Assembly: GCF_036711975.1 (NCBI RefSeq)
Contig: NC_091966.1
Location: 38,137,501 to 38,201,500 of the forward strand
Source of the DNA: Onthophagus taurus
Taxonomy: Eukaryota > Arthropoda > Insecta > Coleoptera > Scarabaeidae
Length of the DNA: 64,000 bases
Direction: 5' to 3'
Shown here: positions 33,296 through 45,499 of the stretch, piece by piece
How positions within the stretch are numbered: the first letter of the stretch is position 1
How the letters are laid out: the number at the start of each line of letters is the position of its first letter
Notes under the pieces: model-generated
The model's input: the letters and a program-made list of their open reading frames with translations, nothing else
Databases searched by the model: none
What the model was told of the DNA's origin: nothing
Program-made: the position numbers and the translations under genes

Positions 33296-33705
33296 TCTTT
33301 TTAGATCCTTTTTTAATTTTGACTTTTAGAAAGGCTTCAAAAACCAAATTCAAATTTTACCAATTTTGTAAGAAGTATTTGAGATTTGACTATTCCAGAA
33401 AAAGATTATCTATGTTATCACGCCTAATTAGAGATAATAATTTATATGGAAAAGATACTGGATTGAAAAACATTATAAAGAACTCTTCATTTACACATTC
33501 CAGACAAATATTTTTTTATTTTTGTTGATGCTAGAAGACAGGCCATTAAAAAGACTGTACATCTGAATTAAATCAAGACAACAAGGATCTCTAAATCATT
33601 GATGCAAGCGAATGCAAAGCTCTAGATTAAAACCAAAAGATCAATTTATGTAAATCATAAATAATAAAACTAATTCTTATCTTTCTGTTGTGTTCTGTCA
33701 TACAG

Positions 33706-33878
33706 ATAGGATCGAATTGGAGCAATACTTTTGTCAACCAAATCCTAAACATTGCAAAGTTAGGCCAAAAAGATGGGATAAGATTCTGTCTGGAATACAC
33801 CAAACAAGTTATAATTTACTAAATGCAATTTTAACCTGGCTACCCCAAATTTATAGAGATGTACTTTATGAAACATGA
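33706..33878 (+). CDS. Candidate terminal exon, unknown protein
   Basis: A good acceptor (TTCTGTCATACAG, 33693-33705) opens a 58-codon frame beginning (G)ATAGGATCGAATTG and reading DRIELEQYFCQPNPKHCKVR, PKRWDKILSGIHQTSYNLL, ending VLYET and TGA at 33876-33878. AATAAA follows at 33894-33899. The upstream frame 33297-33525 (KFKFYQFCKKYLRFDYSRK) might be an earlier exon, since TTCTTTTTAG precedes it. I recognise no family. It may be the last exon of a small gene or a decayed copy. Confidence 0.3.
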
Positions 33879-33899
33879 AATGTGATGTGGAAAAATAAA

Positions 33900-34730
33900 A
33901 ATTCATTTGATTTATACCCAATTTGTATATTTTTATACATAATTCTATTACAAAATTAATTTGTTAGACTATAATATCACATTTCTGATGTGGATATTAC
34001 AACCCACCAATATTTTACGTTAACCGTAAATCACAATTACCTAACTAGACAAAATAAGATGAAAATTTTTTAAAATGAAAACAAAAAAAAAACAATCCTT
34101 AAAAACAATAAGTAACGATTAAAACGATATTCCAACAAAAATGAACGATCATTATAAATAATGAATGAACATAAGAAAAACAAAAAAATTAAAATATCAA
34201 CTAATTAAGATTTTTTTATTAAGACCTTTTTAGATTAAGTTTGATTAGGCACATTTAAGTCATTGCTCTTGGTATGTGGATTATACCAATTAATTGGCAA
34301 GTAAGAAATATAATAAATTCATTGAAAAAGATTCAAAAAGAAAAATTATTCAAAATTAAATAATTGAATTGTCATTCAAAATTAAGATTATCCTTTTTTT
34401 TTAAATATAAAATTAAATCATCTTATTCTCCTGTAATTTTTAATTAGTAATTTAAAACAATTACCACGTAAAAATTAAACGATACAAGGTAAATTCGAGA
34501 GTGTCCTCATTATGTTTTATGGAATGTGCCATGTATTCATTCGAGTTGTTGACACAGCAGAATTCATGGATGGTCAATTTCAAATTAATTGCGAATAATT
34601 TGATTATACATATAAGTAAACATTTTTCGATTGGAACACATATATGTCTTTTCATTTCTCATTCGGAGGAAACTTAACAAGTAATGGCTAATACTTTTGG
34701 AATTCACAGCCTGTGCATAGATAGTTGATT
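33900..34730. other. cue 3' flank and AT-rich spacer
   Basis: Very AT-rich. It includes the 3' untranslated region of cue (minus strand, below 34731). TTTATT at about 34215-34220 is a possible inverted AATAAA. Confidence 0.4.
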
Positions 34731-35193
34731 TCAGTACAGATCGTCACCAGTTTCCATATTTTTCAACAAATTTTTCTTTTCATCACTCGCCTTTTTTGCT
34801 TTCCTCAATTGTGGTGGTTCAAAACAAGGCTAAAAAATATTTTAATCAATTATTTTTTATTATTTTATTATTAATTTTTAACTTACCGTTTCACAAACGT
34901 TCATATTACAACAATTTTCAATGGTAATTTCGCATTGATCGATGGACGCTTGAGGTCTATTTGTTAAAGGCGTAACGTTCTTATTCACTATAATCCTTTT
35001 ATTAATTCTCGGACGTCTCTTTTTGGCTTTTTGGAATAAAACCACCAAAGCGACGACGATTATCGAAACGATCAACATACAAATGCACAGGATTAAAAAC
35101 GGCGGATTACTTAAATAATCAGATATCGTAAGTTGTACTCGATTTTTGTCATCAACGTATTCTTCGCTGGATGTTCGTGTTTGCATTTCACAA
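34731..35193 (-). CDS. cue: cue exons 3-4: membrane helix and cytoplasmic tail
   Basis: Exon 3 (34887-35193, 307 nt) follows a poly-T tract ending TTTTTAG and ends GAAACG|GTAAGT. It encodes the juxtamembrane segment, the membrane helix and most of the tail ([20 protein letters not shown]). Exon 4 (34731-34829) begins CCTTGT after TTTTTTAG and encodes [32 protein letters not shown] and a TGA stop at 34733-34731. Confidence 0.93.
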
Positions 35194-38100
35194 CTAAAAA
35201 AAAAACAAAAAGATATCTTAAGTATTAAAGTTAAATTAAGAAAGTAATAAAACGAACAAAAATTTTCAAAATATATTTGCGAAATAATTATTATCACATT
35301 GAAAAAGACTTTTGAAATCGTTCCTTTTTATCCAACACTTTAAGCCATGACTCATAGATAACTAAATCGTTTTAAGATAATTTTTGGGATGATCATCTTT
35401 TAATAATCTTTGATAAAACTTATCGTGATTGGAATTCTGTTTGGAATTACATAACTGTTTAATCCAAAAATGTTGATTATTTTTATGATTAATTACGGAT
35501 ATGAGATGTTATAAATAATCGTGAGATTTTATGTTGTATCTCTTGCTTAGAGTTGGCCTAAATAGATAAACAAGTCTAGATCCATTCTTCAACATCCAAA
35601 TCGTTTCCTTGATAACTATAAGATGACAACAAACATAGTGGATAAAATGGGAAATGATTTTAATTTGGGTTCATTCACCTCCACTACTGCATTACAAATC
35701 CATTCAGATAACGACTAATTAATTTAACAAAAACACGTTACGTGACGGTAAAATGTTCATTAATCTTGAAATATTAAATATATGTAACAAAAGAAGCTAA
35801 TAGGAAGGTTTTAAATGTATAACGACGATAAATTTGACTAACTTAGAACGCAAAATGCATTTTAAATTTCCTTTTATTAGCAATTCAATAACTGAAGAAT
35901 TCAAATTTTTCAGCAAAGCTGGATATCCAATTATATATCTAGTGTCAGTACTACTACTATATCTAATAGTTGTTGGTAATGTCAGCTACTGTGTCTCAGA
36001 TGTTTTGTATTGTATTGCAAATTCTGCCAACTTGTTGGCAGTATGAGCTATTGCATCCGGAAGCTTACAACATCTATTAAGAAGTCTACCAATTTGTTGG
36101 CAACATAAACTCCTACATCTCAAAGCTGTAACTTCTCTTATAGGCTACCAACTTGTCAGCAGCATGAGCTTTTACGTCCCAAAACTTCTGTACTGTACCA
36201 CAGAGTCTGCCAACTTGTTGGCAACATGAGCTATTGTGTCTCAGAAGTTCTATACTGTATTGTACAGGGTGTCCAAATTTCGATGGGTTTGCAGGGTATC
36301 TAAGTTATATACAGTCTGCCAACTTGTTAACAGCATGAGCTACTACATCTGGAAGCTTGTAACCTCCTCTATACGCTGACAACATGTACCAACCCAACCC
36401 AGCTTGTCAGCAGCATGAGCTTTTGCGTCTCAAATCTTCTGTACTGCACCACAGAATCTGCCAACTTGTTGGTAACATGAGCTATTGTGTCTCAGAAGTT
36501 CTATACTGTATTGTACAGGGTGTCCAAATTTCGATGGGTTTGCAGGGTATCTCAGTTATTATGAAAGATAGAAAGTTGCTGCTTTCGCGAACCTGAGCTA
36601 CTTTTTTGTGAAACTTACAATGGTGCAAACAAAATTTTCATAGCCCTCTTCGATTTTGATATACAGGAAGTATTTGAAATTTACGATTTTCAGACACCTC
36701 ATGTATCTCGGCTATCCGGAAACTTAGTAAGAAAGTAAATACGGGTTCTAATAGATTTTTTCACGTGGAATCCAATGGTGCACGTGGAATTTTTCTAGTC
36801 ATCGCGGTTTTTGAGTTATAAACACAACTCAAATACTGAACACTCAACTTCTAAAATACTCAGCTCTTTATAACTCAAAACCCGTGATGACTAGAAAAAT
36901 TCTACGCGCACCATTGGATTCTACGTGAAAAAATCTTTTAGAACCCGTTTTTACGTTTATGGATAGCCGCAACTTTCTATCTTTCATAATAAGTGAGATA
37001 CCCTGCAAACCCATCGAAATTTGGACACCCTGTACAGTCTGCCTACTTGTTAACAGCATGAGCTACTACATCTGGAAGCTTGTAACCTCCTCTATATGCT
37101 GACAACTTGTCCCAACCCAACCCAACTTGTCAGCAGCATGAGCTTTTGCGTCTCAAAACTTCTGTACTGTACCACAGAATCTGCCAACTTGTTGGCAACA
37201 TGAACTATTGTGTCTCAGAAGTTCTATATTGTATTGTACAGCCTGCCAACTTGTTAACAGCGTGAGCTACTACATCTGGAAGCTTGTAACCTCCTCTATA
37301 CGGTGACAACTGGTTGGCAGCATGAGCTGTTATATCTCAGAATTTCTGTTATATATAAAGCCTCCAAACTTGTTGACAGCATAAGCTATTGTGTCTCAGA
37401 GGTTCTATACTGTATTGTACAGTCTACCAATTTGTTGGCACCAAGAGCTACTACATCTGGAAGCTTCTAACTTCCCCTATACGCTGACTCCTCGTTGGAA
37501 GTATGAGTTCTTGTGTGTCAGAATTTTTGTACTATATTCTAGAGTCTGCGCAACGTGTTGGTAGCATGAGCTGTTGAATCTCAGAATCTCTGTAGTGTAT
37601 TATAGAACCTGTCAACCTGTTGGCAGAATAAATTACCTTGATGCCATGATCTATTGTATCTCAATGCTTCTGTTCTATATCATCAGGAGATTGGACTGAC
37701 GGACGTGGAACGTTTTGCCTTGCATAAAACTGGTGGTAGTAAAAAGTGAAGAAAAAAGTGATATTTGATGAATCTAATATAATACAAAGGAATCCACACA
37801 AACTCAGACAACATTTTGATACCGACAAAATTATGAGTATTTCATCAGAATGTATCAAAATATAGTACATTAATCCATTTCAACAAGTGACAGAGATATG
37901 ATCCCAAATATACCCGGATAACTGGTATAATAAAGAACTTTAAGATACTGTAGAAAACTAACACTGGATAAATAGCGGAAAAAGACACAAATAAAATAAT
38001 TATAATTGCTCATTAGCAAATATGAGTTTCAGGTTGATATTATAATAATTACTAAGCCTCAGCTGCAAACGACCTCCGCTTAATTAGTCGAAAGATGTAC

Positions 38101-41100
38101 AATATCACCTAATAAAACCTAAACCACTTGCGGTTGCAGAAAATCGCTCGTAAACCGGTTCATGAAGTTAAGAAGATTAAGATAGGTACGACATGTATTT
38201 CGCATAGAAAAAAACAAACTGGACGATGAAAATCTGTTATGATTAAACGATGTTATGGCTCACACTATATAATTCCAAATTTATATGTATAATAGAGTCA
38301 ATAACCCAGTGTGTTGCTGTGTAATTCTTCAACATAAATAAACTTGTTTATAACATTTTGTTTAAGAAACTTTTCATTATCATTCTGTTAAAGCAAATTA
38401 ATTGATGTGATTCAAAGATTCGTCATTCTAAGAATTAAGAAACAAATTGAACCAATATAAAGATTTCTTGAATACTTACTTGCAAGTTATATTTTTGTTA
38501 AAATCATTAGCTGCCATTGGATTTGCACAATAAATTGTACACAAAGCTAGGACATTAACATTAATTTCACATTGTTCTCCAATATAACCATCCGGACATC
38601 GACATTTTGGTTCCAATCCATTATGACTACATTTTCCTCCATTTAAGCAATGATTATGACACAAATCGTATTCGCAACGGTTTCCATTAAACCCAGAATT
38701 ACAAAGACATATTGGATACCCATGTAAGGTTAGATCACAAGTTCCATGAACACAATAATTATAACAAAGTGAAATTTCACAATTTGGACCTTTAAAACCT
38801 TTCGGACAAGAACACCCATTTTTCTCGGTTAATTCGCCGTTATTTAAACAAACGGTTTGAAGTAGTGTTTCCTGTTCTTCTTCGTTTATGAATTTAATTA
38901 TTTCTTGAGTTGATTGATTGTATTCGTTAATGGCTTCTTCGATTTTCGAGCAATCTGGAGCTCCCATAAATCCTAAATGTTTTGCAATCAAACCGAACGG
39001 TTTTTCTTTAAATCCTCTGACTTTGTTGGGATGTTCTTCGTTATCTTTTCGAATTTTCCATAAAGCGTTGTTATTAACGTCCGTCCAATAAACTGATTCT
39101 TCATCCACGGCGAGTCCAAACGGTTTTTGATGCGTTTCTTGTAACATTAATTCTCTTTTATTTCCCTCTAAATCGGAACTTTCAATTTTAAAATAAATCC
39201 CTTCCCCCATATCGGACCAATACAATCTTTTCTTTACATAATCTATAGCTATCCCAACCGGCATATTCAAATCGGTTTCAATTAAAATCTCATGGCCACT
39301 TCCATCTAATTTCGCTCGATCGATCGTTGGTTTATCCAAATTCGAATTAGTCCAATAAATATAGCTTCTACAACTATCGATCGCTAAGTCTTGAGGAGAT
39401 TCATCAACGAAAGTCATAAAAACACCAAAATCGTTTGGATCCGCTAACGATATGTAATTTATGGTCTTATTGAACGGGTTTGACCAATATAAGATGTCGT
39501 TTAACGGATCAATAGCTAATCCTTGGATGTCGTCGGCTAAATTTTGGATGATTGGGGAATTTTTCGTTACTTCCTGAGTTAAGGATATCGTGTATATCGT
39601 GTCATTGAATTCGTTCATGTCGCTAACGATGAATTGATGTCTGATATTGTCGAAGGTAAGTGCCTTTAATTTTGTGAAGGCAACAGTTGTACCAACCAGC
39701 GTTCCGTTGGATGTTAATAATTCGATTTGACCTTCAATTGCTACTGCTAAATCTAGAAAAAAATAGAAAAATATCGGTTAATTAAAGTGATTAAAAAATG
39801 TTAATTAAATCAATGTTATTATTAAGTGTAAAAAAATAATTTTGCAAACTTTTTTATATTTCAATAACTTCATTGTGCTTTGTTAAAGTTTATATATATG
39901 TGATATTGTTAGGTTAGTATGGTTGATATGAAAGTTATACAAGTAGTTGCGATAAAAGCCAAATTTGCAAAGTTCCTTTGATGCAACAGGACTCCTTGGA
40001 TGGCGTACGTGATCGAAGTCACGTAGCCAGAGATTGCAAATCGATTTGATACCAAAGCACAACAGGCACTAGTTGGCGTCAAATTGCTTAAATAACAACG
40101 ATTGCGTCGCCAAAAAGGAAAGAATTAACGCTGACTAGACGTCCGTCTACATCGTCAGGATGTTAAAGTAAGCTTTTTATCGCTCAATAAACATTGTTTA
40201 TTACTATTTGGTAGACATCAAAGAAAATTTATAAATCCTTTGTAATATAATATCAATTGGTGTATTTCCAAGATTGGTTTTTAAATAAATTTCGATTTAA
40301 ATGAATTTAAGTAAACATGAATTTATTGCAAAATATTGTTGTTATCATGAATGGCGTTCCATTTAACCCAAAAATAATTAAAAAACAAATTCAACGATAA
40401 AAAAGTCTGTTGATTAAAATTTATTTATTCAAAACACATCAAAAAAACATTCATAAAGTTCAATTTACCAATCAAGGCGAAGTCAATGAACATGATCTAG
40501 ATTTCAGTTCATTCGTCCTTCTTCATTTCCTTATATCCGATTAGAAAAAAAATCAATCAATCACGTTACACATATTCCTTTAACGGGAAGTTGATTATTT
40601 CACTCGACATTGCGGACAATAACAGAGCCGAAGGTGACGGTCAAGATCACTATGCCATATCAGAACTTTCAACGGGTATTTCCCGTATTGTGATAATACC
40701 ATAAATTATAATATCGATTCGCAAACGGAAAAGAAAAAAAGTGGTACGATAACGGTTTTATCTTAATGTAGTGAGTGACATAAAACGAATTTGCGAGATT
40801 ATTTTTTTGCTCATTTCATGATGTAATTTGAAAGTTGTATTTAATGACGATCGTCACGTAAATACAATATACTCATCTTGTTTAACAGTATTATCTTGCA
40901 CGTAGAGATTACAATTTTTTTATTTATGGGTATAAAAAATGATGAAAAATAATCATATGATTGTATTTTTGAGTGTAAAAAAATAGATATAGATAGAATT
41001 ATTGTTTTGTAAACGGAAATGATGAAAAAAATTTTGGTTCAAAATCACGACGTGGATCAAAGTAAAAGGTAAATGATTATAGCAAAAGTAATTTAAAAGT

Positions 41101-44100
41101 TCAACGGTACGACATCTAATTGGGTGTGTAACATGTTAAGCTCACTTTGAGCTATCTTGACTGCTTCAATATTGGATCAGCAAATATTAAGGGAATTTTT
41201 TATTTATACTTGTGTCACATATTGCGCTTGATAAAAGCAAATACTCCATTTTGAAAAATGGGGAATTAAGACGGGAGATACATTTAGAACCTTAAACAAC
41301 CTGAAAAACTATTGCTTTATAAAAATGATCTAGTTAAAAATATTTAACGCCAAAATTTTAAAGTACTTTGTTGCGTCCTTTGTTATGTCCCATAAATCAT
41401 TATCATCGAGAGATCAGATTTTCAAAATATTTTCTTGATCGATAAAGTGCAGTTTGATATTCTTTTTCGCTATGTTAAGTGCAGTCGTTAATGTAAAGAC
41501 GTCATGAAATTGAGAAAGATATAAAAAGAATTTTTAGATCCAAGCTCGTTTTGCTTGTTTTGTGATCGGCATAAAAACATAATTCTTAAATAATATTGGC
41601 TATGATTAAATAAATGATTATATAAACTGGACAAGACACGAATAACAATTATTCTATAATTTTATGGATATGTGACTTAGATTGTGTCACACTGTACCTA
41701 TACAATAATATCAATATTCAGCCATAAATGTTGTTTGACTTTATCACTAAGAAAACTATTGAAAAATCGCATGTTTGCGTAGAACTACTTAAGAACGCTT
41801 TATATAAACCCAGATTGTTTAAATTTGAAGAAGTTGACCAATACTTCGTAAGAGACCTTTCTTACAACAATACTACAAGAAAAATTATCAATTTCAAATT
41901 CATCACAAATTACCAAGACAAACAGAAATTACACGTGATCATTCCGGAATAATAAAACATCGTGATACAAACAATAATTCTGACATAACGACAGTTGTAA
42001 CTTCTTTAAAAATGCGCGTGATCCATAAAGTTTTATTTTAAGCAACAAAAATTCTTTCAATTTTCAAAAGAATTTCGATAATCTATCCTCTTTATCCTAT
42101 TTGCCCGTAAGAACGTAAATAAACGACAGGGGATAGAGAGTAGAATGTTAATCACGAATAAAGAAAATTAAACGTTGAAAATACACATGGTTATTATTAA
42201 TTATAAACTGGAAAAATCTCTCTTTGAGAAAAGGCTAAGATGTATCAGAATAATGAAAAATAACAAACTGGAAATTTCTTCTGAATTTTTGTAACAAAAA
42301 AACATCACTTCCTCATACTAGTTCGAACATCAAAAGGGGCATATATGTACTTTGATATCGAATGTATCAAGAAAAAGTGAAGCTGTAATGGTATTCTCAC
42401 CATGCATGATAAAGGTGCTGTAGATAGAGATACTTCATTTAGTTCACATGTCATAATAAAGTATGGGCGTTGGTAGTATTCTGCAGTCTCTTAGACATAG
42501 TAAGTATTTTCTTCTTTTTTTACTTTCAGATCCACTGTATAGGAGGTCTTCCAGGGAGTATGGCTGGAGTCCATCTTTGGCTACCATTGGTAGTCTAGGA
42601 CCTCCCATACGTTTATAACATACCCCTCCATTCCGGCTTTCTTTTGCGAATCCATCTCACAATGTCCTGGATGTCGTATATCTCTCTGGTGTCCTTGCCT
42701 CTTTTCTACGTCTCCATTTCTGCTGTTCTGAGCATTCTTTTGTGGTAGTATTTTCTACTTCTTTCGTTGTTTGCGCTATTTAATATCTAATTTCCTTTTG
42801 GAGGTTTCTACTGCTCGTAATATCGACGCCAAGTTATTTAAAACTCATCACCTGTTCAATGGGCTTCTTGTATACAGATGTAGATTCCGGGGAGCGGAAG
42901 TTTCTTCTTCGATAATCTTTGCAAATAGCTTCAGTATCGAGCTTATTCCACGGTAGTTCTTAGAATCATTCTTGCATCCTTTTTGAATACTGGTATTGTT
43001 ATGCTTTCTTTCCATTTGGTCAGTATACTTTTTGGCGTACATTTTCAACTTTTTAATTTGATGATTGTCTATTTTATTCTTTCTGTGGATATGGACCATA
43101 GTTGATGTGTGGTTTCGAGAAAATGCTCTGTATTTGATCTTCCGCCAGTGTTTTTGGCACAACATTTTTGTAAACTTGCCAGTCGTTCAGTACAGCTTTT
43201 GTAAGTTTCACATGTCATTGACAGTTTTTTTTTTATTTCTAAGTATATTCAACATTTTTGTTCGCCTACAACAATGAGCTATTTTGATGTATATGTTTTG
43301 GTGTACTCCTCGAATGTTATCGATTGGGATCAATATCAAAATGCAACATAGCTTAATAGTACAGGCATTGGGTAGTTTTGCAAAGGAAGAGTTTTGCTTG
43401 GAAAAACGTAACGTTCTTACGACAACCCTGAGTTTTCGGCCATCTTAAGAGACGCATGGCTAAACCCGAAAACCCGTTTCTAATTCTAGGTCTAGTGTTA
43501 GTTCTAGTTTTCGTTCGATAAAAATATACCATAATCTAACTAATAACAATTAAAACTAGAACTAACACTAGACCTAGAACTAGAAACATTCGGACGTCTC
43601 TCAAAACAGCTAAATCTAAATGATTTTAGTTTTAGGTCTAGTGTTGATTCTAGTTTTCACTCAATAAAAATATGTAACACAGTGATATCTACTCTACCTA
43701 GCATTGACATTAGAACTATCATTTGTCCTAGAACTAGAAATATTCAGGTTTAGAAGTCTTAAGAGACGCATAGCTAAACCCGAATAGGTCTGGTTCTAAA
43801 TATATTTTTGTATATTGCATTCTAGTTTCATTTTTTGAATCTCATTTGTATGTTTTCTTTCTAAGTCTCTGATTCTACATTGATCTTGTTCGTCTTTCCA
43901 ACCACCAATCTTCTTCTATGTTGTATTTTGCTTGCTAATTTCACCATTATGAAGTTGCGATTGATTGCAGCATTTGCTGATACCAGCACCATGATATGCA
44001 GAATTCTAGTATGTACTGATTTTTGGCATTGCGTATTTTAAGATCTGAATTTGGTGGATTACAAAGGAAATAATTTGAATTTAAATTATTGAACTTTATC

Positions 44101-45493
44101 TCGTAACGAATCGTCAATAGAAATGATTTAAAAAAAGCAAATACAGACAATATTTTTCAAGTTAGATGCTATAACGGCGACTATGTTACTATAACTGAAT
44201 TACTCATCATGTTTGACCTATTTTAAATGGGGAAAAGGGTCACTTTAAATTGGCGAAGTATTTTTAGCAACAAATTGTAAACAAAACAAGCAATTTTATA
44301 GATTCAAATACCACAGATTTTTAAAAATATACAAAATTTTTTTTGTAAAATTCTTGAAAGCAGGAAATGAATGACTCTTTAAATATTTCCTGTCTGCTAT
44401 TTTCATTCTTTCTTACAATTCAAATTAATTCCCAAAAATTTAAATAAAAATTATAGTTTTTATTTTTTCATTTTGTAGGGAACTAATAATTTAATTTATT
44501 TTTGGGTCAATTTTAGTGTGCTTTTTTAGTCACGCGACATTTATGCCCCACATTTAAGGAAATAGTATCGATTGTAGGAGTATACAAAGGCTAGTAAACT
44601 CTTAATAACGCATTGTTGTTATTGCTAAAACGATTATAATGGTTTTACGTAATGAATAGCCTATAAATATGCGTAATTGTTATCGGGAATAGCCGGCAAA
44701 TTTCTTAGAATGAAGAAACTAAATTCTTTGTTATTTCGAGTATCGTTATCAAATACTAATTTTTGTTGTTTTAATATTATGAAAGTTCTTATTTAATGAA
44801 ATTCTTAGAAAATCTAATTTATTTTTGTAGTTGGTTTTTAAAGGAATTATAATTAGAAATAGAATTGATTAAAAAAAATTTTGAATTTATTAATATAATT
44901 TTAACTCACCCTGTAGGTGACATTAACTGGGACGTTAGAATGACACATCTATTTTTAACACTCTGTATATGGATGTTCATATGACAATTATATAACTTAA
45001 ATTCTAGAATCACTTTATCAGTTTTTGTAGAGTTATTAAACTTTTTGCACTCTAATTATAATTAAATGACTTTAATCAACACAAATTAAAAGCAAACTTT
45101 GAATTTTTTTTTTCCTAAAATAATTAGTCAAAACGTTTAATTATGCCATCTATAATTAATAAATTAAAACTTTATTTAAAAAAAATTAATCTAATCTTTG
45201 CAAATAAAAATGAATCAATAATATTATTCAAACAAAAATTGTATAATATATACAAATAAATATTTAAAATATTATTTTAAGTTACCCAAAAATAAAATGA
45301 TTTTCCAAAAATTTTTTATAACCACGCGGTTGGCCTACGTGACAAGTCCAGAGTTGCGAATGGCAGCGCGAAATTCGTTCCGCTACTGGAAAAGGGAAAA
45401 TCTTCCCGATTATGACTTACCCCATTCGTGATTTTCAGCTTCGGATCGAGCTGAGGCTATAAGGAGTGTTGTCAATGCGAAAAGAACCCACAT
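34731..45493 (-). CDS. cue: Protein cueball ortholog, four coding exons
   Basis: Exons (minus strand): 45421-45493, 38480-39752, 34887-35193 and 34731-34829. All junctions are GT-AG and the phases agree, giving 583 residues plus stop. Order of parts: signal peptide (1-18, [18 protein letters not shown]); a six-bladed-type propeller with YWSN 113-116, YWTN 157-160, YWSD 202-205 and YWTD 246-249; three EGF-like modules (Cys 326-349, 354-384, 389-419); a single membrane helix ~481-502 ([20 protein letters not shown]); and a basic cytoplasmic tail with [20 protein letters not shown], the hallmark of insect cueball. Drosophila Cue is a ~640-residue LDL-receptor-related type I membrane protein reported to act in spermatogenesis and other tissues. 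The ortholog here is slightly shorter. Its introns are large: 5.67 kb, 3.29 kb and 57 bp. Intron 2 carries a minisatellite and a MITE, and intron 1 carries LINE debris. It shares a CpG-rich 5' region with a divergent plus-strand start. The reading frame is intact. Confidence 0.95.
35960..37640 (+). repeat. ~60-bp minisatellite with 204-bp higher-order period
   Basis: Variants of CTGCCAACTTGTTGGCA..CATGAGCTATTGTGTCTCAG recur every ~60-63 bp (36023, 36086, 36144, 36207 and so on). Each contains the palindromic core CCAACTTGTTGG. A higher-order unit begins CAGTCTGCCAACTTGTTAAC at 36312, recurs at 37035 and at 37239. The spacing is 204 bp between the last two, and again 204 bp from 36312 to the MITE start at 36516. 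It lies within cue intron 2. Confidence 0.85.
36516..37032. mobile_element. Fold-back MITE inside the minisatellite
   Basis: 517 bp, flanked by TA (36514-36515 and 37033-37034), with ends CAGGGTGTCCAAATTTCGAT and the inverse. The arms run most of the length (..GTATCTCAGTTATTATGAAAG.., GGAATCCAATGGTGCACGTG..), nearly meeting at about 36850. A 45-bp remnant of the same left end lies at 36267-36311, one higher-order unit upstream. No coding content. Tc1/mariner-type MITE by duplication and end sequence. Confidence 0.85.
38480..39752 (-). CDS. cue: cue exon 2: propeller and EGF modules
   Basis: 1273-nt exon from TTTTTTTCTAG|AT to TTGCAA|GTAAGT. It encodes residues 25-448: all YWTD-type propeller strands (for example [31 protein letters not shown]) and the three EGF-like modules ([39 protein letters not shown]). 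No stops or frame changes. Confidence 0.95.
39753..42530. other. cue intron 1, distal part; no gene established
   Basis: AT-rich. 39950-40150 is somewhat GC-richer and includes the inverted GTACGTGATCGAAGTCACGTA and may be regulatory. A plus-strand ATG frame of 74 codons (41728-41952, with [20 protein letters not shown]) lacks recognisable features or splice or polyadenylation support and was not called. Confidence 0.4.
42530..43170 (-). pseudogene. LINE reverse-transcriptase fragment in cue intron 1
   Basis: The minus strand contains [19 protein letters not shown] (start of a LINE reverse-transcriptase domain; usual form NYRGISLL...), then [20 protein letters not shown] (a degraded KYLG..it.sr.l..E segment), [14 protein letters not shown] text with frame changes, and PGRPPIQWI (usual GRPPKRW), near the ORF2 end. 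Much of the middle is deleted. Same general LINE group as 26256-26692. Confidence 0.6.
43171..43425. other. No gene seen
   Basis: Intronic sequence between the LINE fragment and the CTAG-rich repeat. Confidence 0.4.
43426..43800. repeat. CTAG-rich inverted/tandem repeat
   Basis: TCTAGGTCTAGTGTTAGTTC (about 43484) faces its inverse GAACTAACACTAGACCTAGA (about 43558). A third diverged copy is at about 43637, with CTTAAGAGACGCATGGCTAA at 43445 and CTTAAGAGACGCATAGCTAA at 43765. Similar text (CTTAAGACGCAAAACCCGAA..GTGTTAGTTCTAATTTTAG) occurs again at 46620, so it is a dispersed family. Confidence 0.6.
43801..45420. other. cue intron 1, proximal part; no gene seen
   Basis: AT-rich. Contains CACCCTGTAGGTGACATTAA (about 44909) and AACACTCTGTATATGG (44957), end-like motifs of mariner-type MITEs, but no complete element was resolved. 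Confidence 0.4.
45421..45493 (-). CDS. cue: cue exon 1: signal peptide
   Basis: ATG at 45493-45491. 73 nt encode [24 protein letters not shown] plus one base, then |GTAAGTC (45420-45415). The last base joins exon 2 to give [11 protein letters not shown], the same position where the mature Drosophila protein begins its conserved W-D segment. Too short for ordinary open-frame listing; chosen because phase, signal peptide and donor all fit. Confidence 0.88.
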
Positions 45494-45499
45494 TTTCTT

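Larger units (their letters stand above)
35194..38479 (-). other. cue intron 2, repeat-bearing
   Basis: 3286-bp intron, GTAAGT (38479-38474) to TTTTTAG (35199-35194). The centre is the minisatellite described below. 35194-35950 and 37640-38470 are AT-rich with nothing else recognised. Confidence 0.85.

Noticed and set aside
41728..41952. 74-codon ATG frame in cue intron 1
   Set aside because: No family, splice or polyadenylation support; AT-rich composition. Mentioned in the intron entry only.
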